A stretch of 64,000 bases of DNA, from NCBI GenBank assembly GCA_027625915.1, contig JANTQA010000070.1, positions 10,793,001-10,857,000 on the forward strand, written 5' to 3'. Below the pieces are notes generated by a model, which did not search any database, had not been told where the DNA came from, and was given only the letters and a program-made list of their open reading frames with translations. Source of the DNA: Anaeramoeba flamelloides (taxonomy: Eukaryota; Metamonada; Anaeramoebidae). The position numbers and the translations under genes are program-made. Shown here in pieces: positions 12,200 to 23,601 of the stretch; within the stretch, counting starts at the first letter, position 1; each line of letters begins with the position of its first letter.

Positions 12200-12720
12200 G
12201 ATTCCAAGTACCGTCAAGTGTAATGGTTTTCCAGAAATTAAAATGACTGGAAAAAAAGAAAATGTTTTATCCAATTATTTTAAATTCTGGAAAAGCTAAA
12301 TGCAGTTTTCTTGAGTTTTTCTTATTTATTTTTAAAATCTCTTGACTTTCGTTAGGTTTTTTTTACTTTTTAAAATAAACAGAAAATTTTAATAGATTTT
12401 CGGTTTATTTCGATAAGTAAAAAAAACCTAGAACACTTCACATAAATAAACAGAAAACCTCAAGAAAAGCTAAAGTTTTTCCAGAATTTAAAATAGAAAA
12501 CCTCAAAAAAACCTAGAACACTTAACAAACAAACAGAAAACTCAAGAAAACCTAACAGCGCTTATTTTAATTTTAGAAATAAAAAAAAAATTTCAAAAAT
12601 TTTCTTTTTATTTCTCAAATTAAAAAAAAGATAACGGCGTTTTTCCAAAAATCAAAAGAATAGAGAAAAATCATAGATTTTACTCAATTCTTTTAAATTC
12701 TGGAAAAGCTAACGACAAAA
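12200..12720 (+). mobile_element. LINE 3' untranslated fragment
   Basis: The start, AAGTACCGTCAAGTGTAATG at about 12207, matches the junction that follows the LINE reading frame in other copies (AAGTGCCGTAGAGTGTCTAG at 55085). It is followed by the same internal inverted-repeat region built of GGTTTTTTTTACTTTTTAAA, AACCTCAAGAAAA and CAATTCTTTTAAATTCTGG motifs. The polyadenylated tail is missing; another LINE fragment follows from 12780. Confidence 0.55.
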
Positions 12721-12779
12721 AATATTTTAAATGGAAAGCTTCAAAAACAATTCTAAAATTTCAAAATTTTACTAATTTT

Positions 12780-13125
12780 TTAAATAGGTACTCTTATGTA
12801 ACAAGTAAAAATAAAAATAAAAATTGTGATTTATGTAAAGAAAAGTTAAATATTGATATCATTGAAGATTTCGATCATTTTTTATGGGACTGTCCGGCCT
12901 ATAAAATAAATCGAAAAATCTGGATATTTGAATTTTAGAAAAAAAATAAAAAAATTAATAATATCTCCGATATTATTAATAAAAAGAATTCATCATATAT
13001 ATTATCATTAGTAAGTGATAATAAAATTTGTGATTCTTTAAAAAAATTCTAAAAAAAAGTTTAGAAATTAGGGCACACAGGAGAAAAGCAATTTTCTCTC
13101 TTCAAAAATAAAAAAAAAAAAAAAA
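12780..13125 (+). mobile_element. 5'-truncated LINE 3' end with C-terminal zinc knuckle
   Basis: Translation from about 12815 reads CDLCKEK, then DHFLWDCPAYK, then NRKIWIF. This is the CxxC...HxxxxC knuckle typical of the C-terminus of LINE reverse-transcriptase proteins. The frame then decays. The 3' end has the family hairpin (GAGAAAAGCAATTTTCTC) and an A-rich tail at about 13105-13125. No reverse-transcriptase core is present. Confidence 0.65.
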
Positions 13126-13129
13126 CAGT

Positions 13130-13950
13130 TTTTTTTTAATGATACAATCTTATCATTGATTTTTTTCTTCGATTTGATTCATTTATTAGGATAAAATTTG
13201 ATGAAAAAAATCAACTATTTTTGAACTTGAGAAAGAAACAAATTTTATATAAAGATACAATAAGATTTTCTTTATGGATTTTTTTGATCGAGTGAATTGG
13301 TAATAAAATATATGAATTATTATTTCAAGTTAATTTTGATCCCCTTTCAATTGAAATTTCATCTCATTTTCATAGTCCTATTTTATTTCGAATTCAAAAT
13401 TGTATTGAACTTTTTTTTTGAATGGTTTTTGACTTTTTTAACCACATTGTTAAATATTTTTTTTTTTATATCTATTTCAAAAATAAGAATTTTTTACTTT
13501 ATAAACCAAGAAAGGATCATTTCAAATTTTGTTTATCTGTCTTTCTTGTTTATTGAAAAAACAACAAGTTTATTTACTATCATTTCGAAATGAGATTTAA
13601 ACACCTAATAAACCATTTTAAAAATAATTAAATATTTATCAACATACTCTAAAATTGATTCTTGAGTTGGTTTAAGGAAAAATCCAGTGAAAATACCAAA
13701 CTAACCCTTGACAAAATTCAGATTAAACCATTTTTTCTTCAAATTAACTTTCTGCTCAAAAATATTTAATCTAAAAAATTCTAATAGAACCCTTGCATTC
13801 AACTTATGAAGCTTTTTTCTTTACTTTAAGCAAACTCAAACTTTCAGATTTTTTTTTTAAAATTTCTAAAAACTCTTTTAAAGTTCTTTGACACTTTAGA
13901 AAGTTCTTTTCAAAATTTAAAAACCTCCTTACAATTTTCTTTTTAACTTC
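13130..13950. repeat. Block shared, inverted, with intron 1 of gene C (42.27-43.10 kb)
   Basis: Long similarity to the reverse complement of about 42270-43100 is visible, for example ATCCCCTTTCAATTGAAATT at about 13338 against its complement near 42860. The open frame at 13297-13593 is not kept intact in the other copy and is not called a gene. This block ties the 5' flank of pseudogene B to the intron of gene C. Confidence 0.7.
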
Positions 13951-15060
13951 CTTTTAACTTTTTTAAACCTCATTTATATTTTTGAAAAGTTTTAAGGAGT
14001 TTTAAAAAGTTGAAAGAAAGTTCAATGGATTAGTTTTGCCATGGAAGATTCACTAATTAACGTATGATTTGATATGTTGATATTGGTTGTAAATCATATT
14101 AGTGCTCCATATTTCAAATGTCTCTAAAAAATCGATTGCAAAGTAATAATATTTGTTGATCTCATCAATTAAAAATGATCTTTGAATTAGTAAAAAAAAC
14201 CCGAAAGAATTTCGAGAAAAAATCTGCATTTTACCAAAAATTTAAAGGGCAAATCATTAATAAGAAGACTTCAAAGTTGGAAAATATCTTTCTTTAAATT
14301 TGTCTTGAAATGTAGAACAGTTTCTAAAAAAATCAAATATTTTGAAAAATTAAATAATTAATCAAATAAAGTTTTTTGTCAAATTATTTCTGAAATATTG
14401 GAATTATATTGATGTTAAAACTTGATAAATAAAAAAAGGAAACAACACTAATAAGTCTTTAGGCTTTTATCTTGATAATTATTGAGTTAATCGTTTAAAT
14501 TCTAAAATCTCAAAAATAGTTACTTTTGGAAGTTCTAAATATGGATTATTAAATACAGGAAATCTGTATTATTTTTATTTGAGTTTCTATTTTTAGATTT
14601 GTAAAAACAATATTGAGAATTTGAATTGAAAATTTTTAATATTGCTCATTAGTCTTAAAAAATCTAATAATTTATTGCTTGATAATTTTTATAATAGATT
14701 TTTGAGAGCTAATTTGAACCATGTTGCACTAATATCATTTATCTAAAATATCAACATATCAAATCATACGTTAATTAGTGAATCTTCCATGGCAAAACTA
14801 ATCCATTGAACTTTCTTTCAACTTTTTAAAACTCCTTAAAAGTTTTCAAAAATTTAAATGAGGTTTAAAAAATTTAAAAGGAAGTTAAAAAAAAGCTTAA
14901 AGGAGGTTTTTAAAATTTTTTAAAGAACTTTCTAAAGTTTAAAAGAACTTTAAAAGGTTTATATAAACTTTACAACGTTTAAAATAACTTTCTAAAGGCC
15001 AAAGAACTTTAAAAGAGTTTTAAAAAGATATTTAAAGCATTTGTGAAAGTTTACGTTTAT
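13850..15060. mobile_element. Large nested palindrome containing M1 copy 2
   Basis: Outer arms (about 13850-14022 and 14810-15060) are inverted copies of a T/A-rich sequence with repeated AACTTT and AAACCTCC words. Inside, an M1-family element spans about 14023-14809, with arms such as CCATGGAAGATTCACTAATT at 14039 facing the complement at about 14772-14792. The matching place in the intron of gene C lacks the insertion. No transposase frame is seen. Confidence 0.7.
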
Positions 15061-15130
15061 TTAAAGGAAAAAAAAAAATCTTCACAAGTCTAATGGAACG
15101 GTTATTATTATCATTTCTCGAACTCCTCAA

Positions 15131-16908
15131 TATCATCTTATCACAAAAACAAGTTCATTGTTTTTAAGTCTAGAATGTAATCCAAAACAAAAAATTATTA
15201 TGAGGGGGATTTTTGAACAAAGGAAACAATATGAGTTGCGATTTTCTTTTTGAAATTCAGGATCAAACCTAACACAATAAAGAACAAACAATAAAAACAA
15301 AAAAAAAAACAAAAAAAAAAACAAAAAAAAAAAACTAATATGTTATCTCTCAATGTTACTTTACAAAAAATTGCTCTTCAAACGATCTTTTTTTCTCCCC
15401 ACTGAATTATTCAAAGCATTAATATTAAATGTTAAATTGTTTCTAGTGAAGAAAAAACCTGTTTTAAATTTTCAAGAGACAAACTAGATTATTCAATCTT
15501 TTCAATAGAATCTATTTCCCCTTTTATTTCCCCTTTTTGTTTAGAATATCCCAAAAAAAGATCAAATATCAAGCTCTATCTCGAGTGTTATTATCGATGA
15601 CTAGTTATAAACAAATTCCTCAAAAATTTGACTTGATATTTTATTATTAAAAATAATACTTTTTTTTTTTATTTTATTAAAATCAGAAAAATTTTTCTCT
15701 GGAGCTGCCCAGCCTATGAAAATATTCGAAAAATCTGGATATCTGAATTAAAAAAAATCAATATATCTCAGATATTAAAAAACAATAATATTTTTAATAT
15801 TATTAACAGAAAAGATTCCATAACTTTATGAGCCCTAGTGGAAAATAAAAGTATATGGAAATCTTTAAAAAAATTTCTAAATCACAATTTAGGAATTCGT
15901 GAAGTGCCCTCAAGTACCTAGATTTTTTTTAATTTATAAAAGAAATAAACAGAAAATTTATTGAAATTTTCTTTATATTTCTTAAATAAAAAAAAAGATA
16001 ATGGCGGTTTTCCAGAATTCAAAAGAATGGAGAAAAATCATAGATTTTACTCAATTCTTTTAAATCCTGGAAAACCTAACGGCAAACAAGAGGAACTAAA
16101 AACTCCTCCCTTAAACTATAAAAAAAAAAAAAAAAATCAGAAAATTTTTAGTTTTGTTTTTTGATCCAGAAAATTCAGGTTTTTTCTCTTTAATTTCTTT
16201 GAAAAAGAGACTAAAAAAATTTTTTTTTATTGTAAAAGAGAATGGTTTTCAATCAAAACAAGAAAAATATCAAAATCTTTTAATACCTGCTACAATACAA
16301 TCTTTGACTTTTCAGAGTTCTAAATCTTTCTTATCTTCAGTTATCCAGAATTATTTTACAAGAAATTCCACAAATAAAAAGGTTTAAGAATTAAAACATA
16401 TAAAAAAAGGAAATGAAATATAAATTGAGAATATACCTACGAAATATATATTGTTTAATAAATCTAAAATTTGTGACTTCGAAATTTCATAATAAAATAA
16501 AAGAAAAATTTTTTTCCACATTTTTTTTTTTTTTTCACTTTCAATTTCTTTATTTTGATTCAATTATTTAATTTGCCTTATTTTGGTTCAATTATTTAAT
16601 TCTAGATTTATTTTTCTTTTCCCTTCTTTATTATTTTTTCTTTTCAATTTTTATCTGTTTTTTTTTTTTTTCTTCTTTCTTTCTCATATTCAATTTTCTT
16701 TTGTTCTTTTACTTTTCAGAAAAAGGCAAGAAAAAACAAAATAAATATCAATATTTAATAATAAATATAATATTAATCTCTATAATATATTTTCCTTAAT
16801 CTGCTACTTAATTAAATAATTTTCTTTTGTATATTCGTCCATATTTATAAATAAAAAAAAACAATATTTTTACTCTTAAGTTTTTTCAAAAAATAAAAGA
16901 AAAAATAG
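15131..16908. repeat. Duplicated intron-1 block upstream of pseudogene B
   Basis: This is the counterpart of 7500-8798 in gene A, and it ends at the acceptor-like site before the B copy of exon 2. The extra length relative to A is mostly the inserted LINE-derived element at 15697-16134. Small open frames here (for example 15961-16164 and 16154-16387) lie across that insertion or the intron and are not genes. Confidence 0.75.
15697..16134 (+). mobile_element. Short LINE-derived element with target-site duplication
   Basis: The insertion begins CTCTGGAGCTGCCCAGCC, which encodes the end of the LINE zinc knuckle. It continues through the family 3' region and ends with the hairpin GAGGAACTAAAAACTCCTCC and an A-rich tail. 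It is flanked by AATCAGAAAAATTTTT at 15681 and AATCAGAAAATTTTT at 16135. Gene A has a single unoccupied copy of this site. The 5' end coincides with that of the copy at 30231. Confidence 0.75.
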
Positions 16909-19135
16909 TTGATCATCTCACTGAAAACTGCCTAATTCATCAAAACAATAAACTCTCCAGATATTGTAAAAATTGCCAAAAATTAATTTGTTCTGAATGC
17001 AGTTTTGATCATTCAAATCATGAAACAATTTCATTTGATCAATCAATGGATTTTTATCAAGAATTAATCAAAGAACAAAAAAAATCCACTCAAAATCATT
17101 TTGAAAGAATCAACGAAAAATTTTAACAATTAAATAATTCTGAAAAAAATCTCAAAACAAAAAAGAAAATCATTTTAGGAGAAATATCAAATTTTTATTT
17201 GAAGCAAAAAAAAAATATTAGATTCACTTGAACAAAATGAAATAAAATTAACCAATGATTGTTTTGAACAAATTTCATCAATTATGAACAAAGAAAAACA
17301 AGTAATCAATAATTCAAAATATTCAACTCATAAACTTCTTAATGAATTTAAAAAATTAGAATCCAAAATTAATGAATCAAATTCCATTGGATTTTTTAAA
17401 TTATTTTCTGAAATGCAATTAACTAAAAGTTTGAATTTTCTTGGTTTTCTTTTTAAATTTTTTTTTTTTTTCTTTATTTTTTTATTTTTTAACATTTCTT
17501 TTAATTATTATTTTTAATTTTATCTTTAAATGTTTTTAATATCAGAAAAAAAAAAAAAAAAAAAAAATAGCCCAAGAAAAACCAAATCCACAATTCCCAA
17601 GATTATGTAATGAACACAAAAATAAACCTTTTCAATATTTTTGTCTTGATCATCAACAATTATTATGCGTTGATTGTCAAACTCTAAATCATATAAAATG
17701 CAATCAAGTAGTCAATCTCAAAGAAGGATATGGAAAAATCCAAAATGAATTGGAAGAATTAATCAATGAAATAAATTCAACCAATAAGAAAAAAAATAAT
17801 TTGTGAAAAAAATTCAAAATGAAAAATTAAAATGCTTAAAAGAAAAACAAATAAATCTTGAATTGATCAAAAAAAATTATCAAAAAATAAATAAATTAAC
17901 CCAATATCAATTCAAGAAAATGAATGAAGAAATATCAATTCAACAAAATGAAAAATTTATTCAATTAAATAACCAATCAAATAAAATCCAAAAAGAAATT
18001 GACAATTATGAAAAATCCCAAATGATCATAAAAGAAATTGAAATTTACAAAAAATATAATGATTATCAACAAATATTGCTCAATTTTTCTAAATTGAAAC
18101 AATTATTACCAATTTTAAATAAAATTAAAAGGAATCAATTAATTTGTGATTCAAAATTTGATAGAAAAAATTTAATTCCAAATGATTTAAAGCAAAATTT
18201 GAAAAATTGGAAATTAAATTTACCATTTGATCTCAATAAAACCCAAAACAATTTACCTGATGAAATCCAATTAAAAAACAAATTGAAATTTTCAATTCTT
18301 CTTAAAAATAAATTTAATGAAATTGTCAATGCCCAAAAATTAAATCCCAAAGCTCAAATTTTCAAATCAAATTCAAATGAAATAATCACTGAAATAACCA
18401 AATTTCAAGAAGGGGGGGGGGGGGGGGGGGGGGATAATGAATCAATTGGAGAATATTTATTCAAAAAAGAAGGAGAATATCAAATGAATTTCTCAATAAA
18501 TAATCAAAAAATTCCAAAATCCCCTTTTAATTTAAAAGTAATTGATTACATTTTTTTATAAGAATCAGAAATCCTTCAAAAAGAAAATAATCTAAAATTC
18601 AATCAAATTCTCGAAAAATGGGTCAAAGAAGCCGGGTGTGATTCAGATTTGCAAAGAAGATTCAATTCAAGAACGGATGGATGGAAAAATAAAAACTTTC
18701 CATCAAAACTGTGATAATAGAGGAAAATCCATTGTTCTAATCAAATTAAATAATGAATCCTTATTTGGAGGATTTGCAGCAACAGATTGGGATTTAAAAA
18801 CTGAATATAGAACAATCAGAAGGAAAAAATCCTTTTTTTTTTCCTTAATTAGTCTGGATCGAAATTTTAAAGAACCTTTAAAAATGCAAATTTTTAAGAA
18901 TAAATACTGTGAAGTGTATTGCGGTTCATATTGTGGACCAACATTTGGAGGAGGGCATGATTTGTTTTTAGGGAATGCATTCGAAGATATGAATAAATAT
19001 AACTATTCAAGTCTAGGTAGTACGTATGAACCCCCTTTTGGATATAAATTTGGATCTCAGGAAGCCAAGAATTTTTTAGCAGGTTCTTATAAATTATGGG
19101 ATATTTCACAAATTGACATTTTTTGTGAAAATTAA
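16909..19135 (+). pseudogene. Pseudogene B: decayed paralogue of genes A and C, exon 1 missing
   Basis: Homology to exon 2 (16909-17428) and exon 3 (17571-19135) of gene A is clear: B-box fingers (CKNC, CSEC, LCNEH, CVDC), coiled coil, filamin repeat (KSPFNLKV) and TLDc (LFGGFAATDW, GPTFGGG, NFLAGS). No exon 1 is found in the 5.8 kb upstream. Disabling changes visible against A include in-frame stops at about 17126 and 18558. There is a +1 shift in an A-run near 17211, a shifted and stopped stretch near 17793-17806, and a +1 A near 18690. A 22-base G run replaces a short linker in the filamin region. Splice sites of intron 2 (17429-17570) persist. A truncated transcript could still exist, but a full-length protein cannot be made. 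Confidence 0.85.
18412..18433 (+). repeat. 22-base G homopolymer
   Basis: Twenty-two consecutive G residues lie in the former filamin-repeat coding part of pseudogene B, where gene A has a GAAGGGAAAAAGCAAGAA linker. It would read as a run of glycines. It is the only long G run in a window made of A/T runs, and on the + strand it could form a G-quadruplex. A real expansion or an assembly or sequencing artefact are both possible. Confidence 0.9.
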
Positions 19136-20687
19136 AAAAATCTCTAAAATCAAATCAATTTTTTTTTTTTTCTATTAATTATTTTTTTCTTTTTTGAAAT
19201 TCAGGGAATAGTAACTCTTATTTATTTTTTAATACAAAAGGTAATAGAGTAATTATCTAGATAGGTATACAATTAAACCCAACAAACAAACTCATTTATC
19301 AATTTTAGAAAAATGAGTTATCATTTTGAAAAGAAATTCATTTTTATCTCATTAAATTTTTAGTCAAAAGAACTGATCCCTTTTTTTTTTGGAATTCTGA
19401 ATCCCATCACATTAGAAAAAGATAAAATTTTCCAAAACATTTTTTATTTTGAATAAAATCTCACTTTTAGTGATTTCTATGAGTTTTTATGAACAAATAA
19501 CTTAAAATTTCACCATGTTTTAAAAATACAAGAAAAATAAATCAAATATTGAAATCCTAGAGATCATAAACAATTGATCATTTATTTGTATTTTATTCAC
19601 AAATATTTATTAAATTTCTTGAAATTTACAAGATTAGGCAATATTCTTTTTCAAATACTCATTTTATAAACAAGGAAATATTTAGTATTAAAATCGGTTA
19701 TTTGAAAATATCTTTTATTTTTTTTTTTTATTATTCAAATTATTAATTTGAATTTATTTTAGTTGTTTGAAAATCTTTAAAAAATTTAGAAATAAAAATA
19801 AAGGTTATTTATATATTTAATCTTTGTGTTGGGAATAACACACTGAAATAATTTATATTAGGTATTATTAAGCATTGATTATTCAGATATAAATTAAACA
19901 TTGTTTTTCTTTAGGTTATAATTTGAATTTTCCAGCTTTTAATTAGTTATTTGGTTGTTTTTCTCGGATTTTTTCTTTTTGAAAAATTGAAAAAATTGAT
20001 TTGAATTGTTCTTATAATCAGAAATGATATTTTAAACGAAGTTAAATAAATATTGTATTTTATTTTGAAATTAAGTTGTTTTTTGATTAGTTGGTTATAT
20101 TAAATCTCAGCAGTTTTATTTATAAAGTGTATTTTCGTACACTTAATTCAGAGATAATAAGTATCCTTTCTTTATTCAAAGAAAATCATATTTTTTGAAA
20201 TATTTTTAGAAAGATGTTGGATTTATAACTATTCAAAAATGAGAAAAATTTAGCAAACTTTTACAAAAAAATAATTCATTTTGAAATAGTACATTAAAAG
20301 TAAGTTTAGTTTTGTTGTTATCAGTTTTTTACTTTTTTTTTTCAATTTCAAGATACCTTCATTTTTTTTTGAATTTGCTTTTCACTTTTATTGAAAGATT
20401 TTTTTAAAAAAATGTCTTGTAAGGTTTATAATACCTGAAATTTAATAACTATTATCTTGTGTGGGATGTTGGTGGCTTGTTAATTTGGTTATATTTCTAA
20501 TCGATCTTGTACTTGATATCGGTTATACAGTGGTTCAAAATGGTAATTTTGGAAATAAATTTTTTTTTTCGGAAATCCAAATGCACAGGTTTAAGACAAA
20601 AAGACTGGTAGATGTTTAAGAATGAAATTTAAATTTTGGGTTGTCAAACAAAATGTTGATTTACCGTTTAATCAATTAACAAAATAA
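19136..20687. other. Spacer downstream of pseudogene B
   Basis: No gene is seen. It contains the inverted partner (about 19560-19870) of the repeat at 780-1100. It also holds one divergent arm (about 20400-20660) of the foldback family found in the metallophosphoesterase intron, recognisable by CTAATCGATCTTGTACTTGA and GGTTCAAAATGGTAATTTT. Confidence 0.5.
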
Positions 20688-22300
20688 TTTTTTTTTTTTT
20701 TTTTATTTTATTTTTGAAGCGAGGAAATTAATTTCCTCTTATAGCATTTAGGTTTTTTTTACTTTTTGAAATAAAAAGAAAATTTATAGAAATTTTCTTT
20801 TTATTTCTCAAATTTAAAAAAAAAACCGTGGTTAACTTTTCCATAATTTAAAAGAATTGAGTAAAATCTATGATTTCACTCAATTCTTTTAAATTCTGGA
20901 AAAGATAGGCACTTCAGGGCTCTTCACATTAGGTTTTCAAGAATTCGAAAGAATCGAGCAAAATCTAAGTTTATACTCTTTTCTTTTGAATTCACAAAAA
21001 CCACCCTTAACTTTTCTTGAGGTTTTCTGTTTTATATGTAAAGTGTTTGAGGTTTTTTTTATTTCTAAAATTAAAAAAACTCACTGAGTTTTCTGTTTAT
21101 TTGTAAAATCAATAGATTCACGCTAGGTTTTTATGAGTTTTTCGAAATAAACTAAAAATTTATTCAAATTTTATGTTTATTTCAAAAAGTAAAAAAAACC
21201 TAGAACACTTTACATATAAAACAGAAAACCTCAAGAAATGCTAGGCACATGACGGTAGTCTACGGCACTTCCTGAATTTCTAAATTTTTGTTTTGAAATT
21301 TCAATCAAGAATCATAATTTTCTTTATCATTAACCAATTATAAGACAAACAATCAGTCTTTATTTCGAATATATCAAAGATATTAACTAAATTATTTTTG
21401 TTAATTTGAATTAATTCTTTAATCCAAATTTTTCGATTTTTTACATCAAAAGGACAGTTCTATAAAAAGTGATCCATATCTTCATCTTTTTTTAGGTTGA
21501 AATATTTTTTGCATAAATTGTAGGATTTTGTTTTCATTTTATTCTTATCATAAACATAAGAATCCCCATAAATAAATTTTGGATTAAATTAAATAATTCT
21601 CTTTTTTCTTTTTTAATTTTTTCAAAAATACTTATTTTTTGAAAAATTGTTTTTTGAATTATTTAAAAATGATTTTATTTTATATTTAATTATCAAATAA
21701 TCCATTAAATTTTCTTTGAAATAAATAAGGACATAAGATGATATAATTTTATTTTGGTATCCTATGTGAACTTATAAATAATTTATTGCTAATTCCCTTA
21801 TGGTAACTTTTTTTATTTTCTATATCTTTACATTTTTTTGTTAAAATGTATTTATATTATTTGTTACTAAAAAATCAATACTGCTATTTTTACTGTTTGG
21901 TTTATTATTATCTATTACTGAGTATTTCTATTTAATGTTTTTTTGTATTTCAGGTATCTTTAAATTAAAACTCCCATATGTTACAACATCATGAAATTGA
22001 TTTTGAATTGAAAGTTTATATAAATTTTTAAATTCTAAAAAGTGTTTATTTTTTTTGTAAACATTAATAATAATTGTGGAATCACAATGATGAATCCTCG
22101 TGAAATCAATACATGGTATTAATATTTCTCAAATAAAATCTGTTCAATATTTTTATAAAAAATTATTATTCCACCCTTGTTATTTGGTTTTCTATAAAAA
22201 TTGTTAAGAAGTAAAACTTGTTCAAAAAAGTTTTATCAAAACGGAAAATTTGAAAAAGTAAACATAAATTCTAAATTGTAACATGATCGATTTGAATAAA
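20688..22300 (-). mobile_element. Internally deleted LINE remnant, minus strand
   Basis: Read on the minus strand, about 22200-21850 gives endonuclease-like pieces (NNKGGIIIFYK and SSIDFLVTNN, the latter like the SxIDY block of LINE apurinic endonucleases). At about 21570-21400 comes the C-terminal knuckle (YNLCKKYF, MDHFL, NCPF, NRKIWIKEL). Then follow the GTGCCGTAGACTACCG junction, the inverted-repeat 3' region, the hairpin GAGGAAATTAATTTCCTC near 20720 and a T-run (A tail) at 20688-20704. The reverse-transcriptase core is absent and stops are present. The endonuclease call is weaker than the knuckle and tail. Confidence 0.6.
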
Positions 22301-23601
22301 CTTTCTTTTAATTCACCAAAGCATCTTGTTAGCTTTATAAGTAATATTCATGAACAAAAAATTCAGATTGTCCTTAGATTAAAATTAATATTTTTTTGTG
22401 AATCCAGTTTGGTGATTTCAAACACTTCAAAGATATGTTTTGTAGAGTTTAGGATATTTGAGGTTAGAGTTAGGTTTGTATTGAATTAGGTCCACTGAGG
22501 TACAATAATCGAAGATTGAATACAGTGATCAAAATAATGTGTGTATAACTACGATAATCCGTGTTTCAAAATATTATCCATGCTTTTTTTTCTTCTTGTT
22601 CCAAGACAACATCCAATCAACTATCAAATAGTATACCCAAGTTCGAATCAATTTTGAAGAGTAAAAATCTGGATATTTTCAGTAAAATTTAAATTAGGAT
22701 TGCAAATAGTTGAAAATTTTTTGATAATATCTCATTTTTTTTGTTTTTTTGAAATTTTTTTTGATTAAAATTTTCACCAAATTTACTATATTTTTTGATA
22801 GAAATTTTGCAATTTGATCTTTTGATTTTTAGAATTTCTTTTTAAATAATAGAACTTTAAGAAACCTCAACCATATTTATTTAGGGTTTATTATTAGTTT
22901 CTTTTTGATCGGTTGATTTCTTAGTTTTCTATAACAAAAAAAAACACTTTTTAATTTAGAAACACAGATTAAATATTTTTGCATACTTTATTTTGACATA
23001 ACTAACAGTAATTGTTTTAAATTTCTTTTGGCAAACAAAAGTATCTTCGTATAATATTCAGTAATGCTCAACAATTAAAAATCACTCAGAAATGCAGTTA
23101 ATTGTTAAATAAAATGATCAAATTTTTCATTTGGTTTTCGATCAAAAAAAAAAAGAGTACTTAAAATAAATCAGGAAAGTTCACAATTCTAAAAAAGGGA
23201 AATGAATAATTTAAGTTTTCTTTTTGAATTTCATAATTAGAAATTTTCCATGATCGCTAAATCACCTTTTTTGGGAAAATCGAATCAAAATTTTATTCCC
23301 TTTCTTCTCCAACAAATAGTAGAGAGAAATTATTTTTCGAAATCTATGATACTAATCATACTTTACAAAAAATGGGGAAAATAATTTTCTTAAACGATTC
23401 TATTTTTCACATTTTGTAATTATTTCAAGTATGTTTGTGGTACTTTTTCCTAAACTCTAAAAACCAATTATGTGAAGTATTTGATTTCACCAAACTGAAT
23501 TCACAAAAAAAAATAATCACCTTTTTGGTTTTATTTTTCAATGATAAGAAGGTTCTGAAAAATCATTTTTTATAAAACTCCCTTTTAAATTTTAACAAAA
23601 C
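22301..23601. other. Spacer upstream of the metallophosphoesterase gene
   Basis: AT-rich sequence without a convincing gene. It should contain the promoter of the following gene, but no element can be named. Confidence 0.5.
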
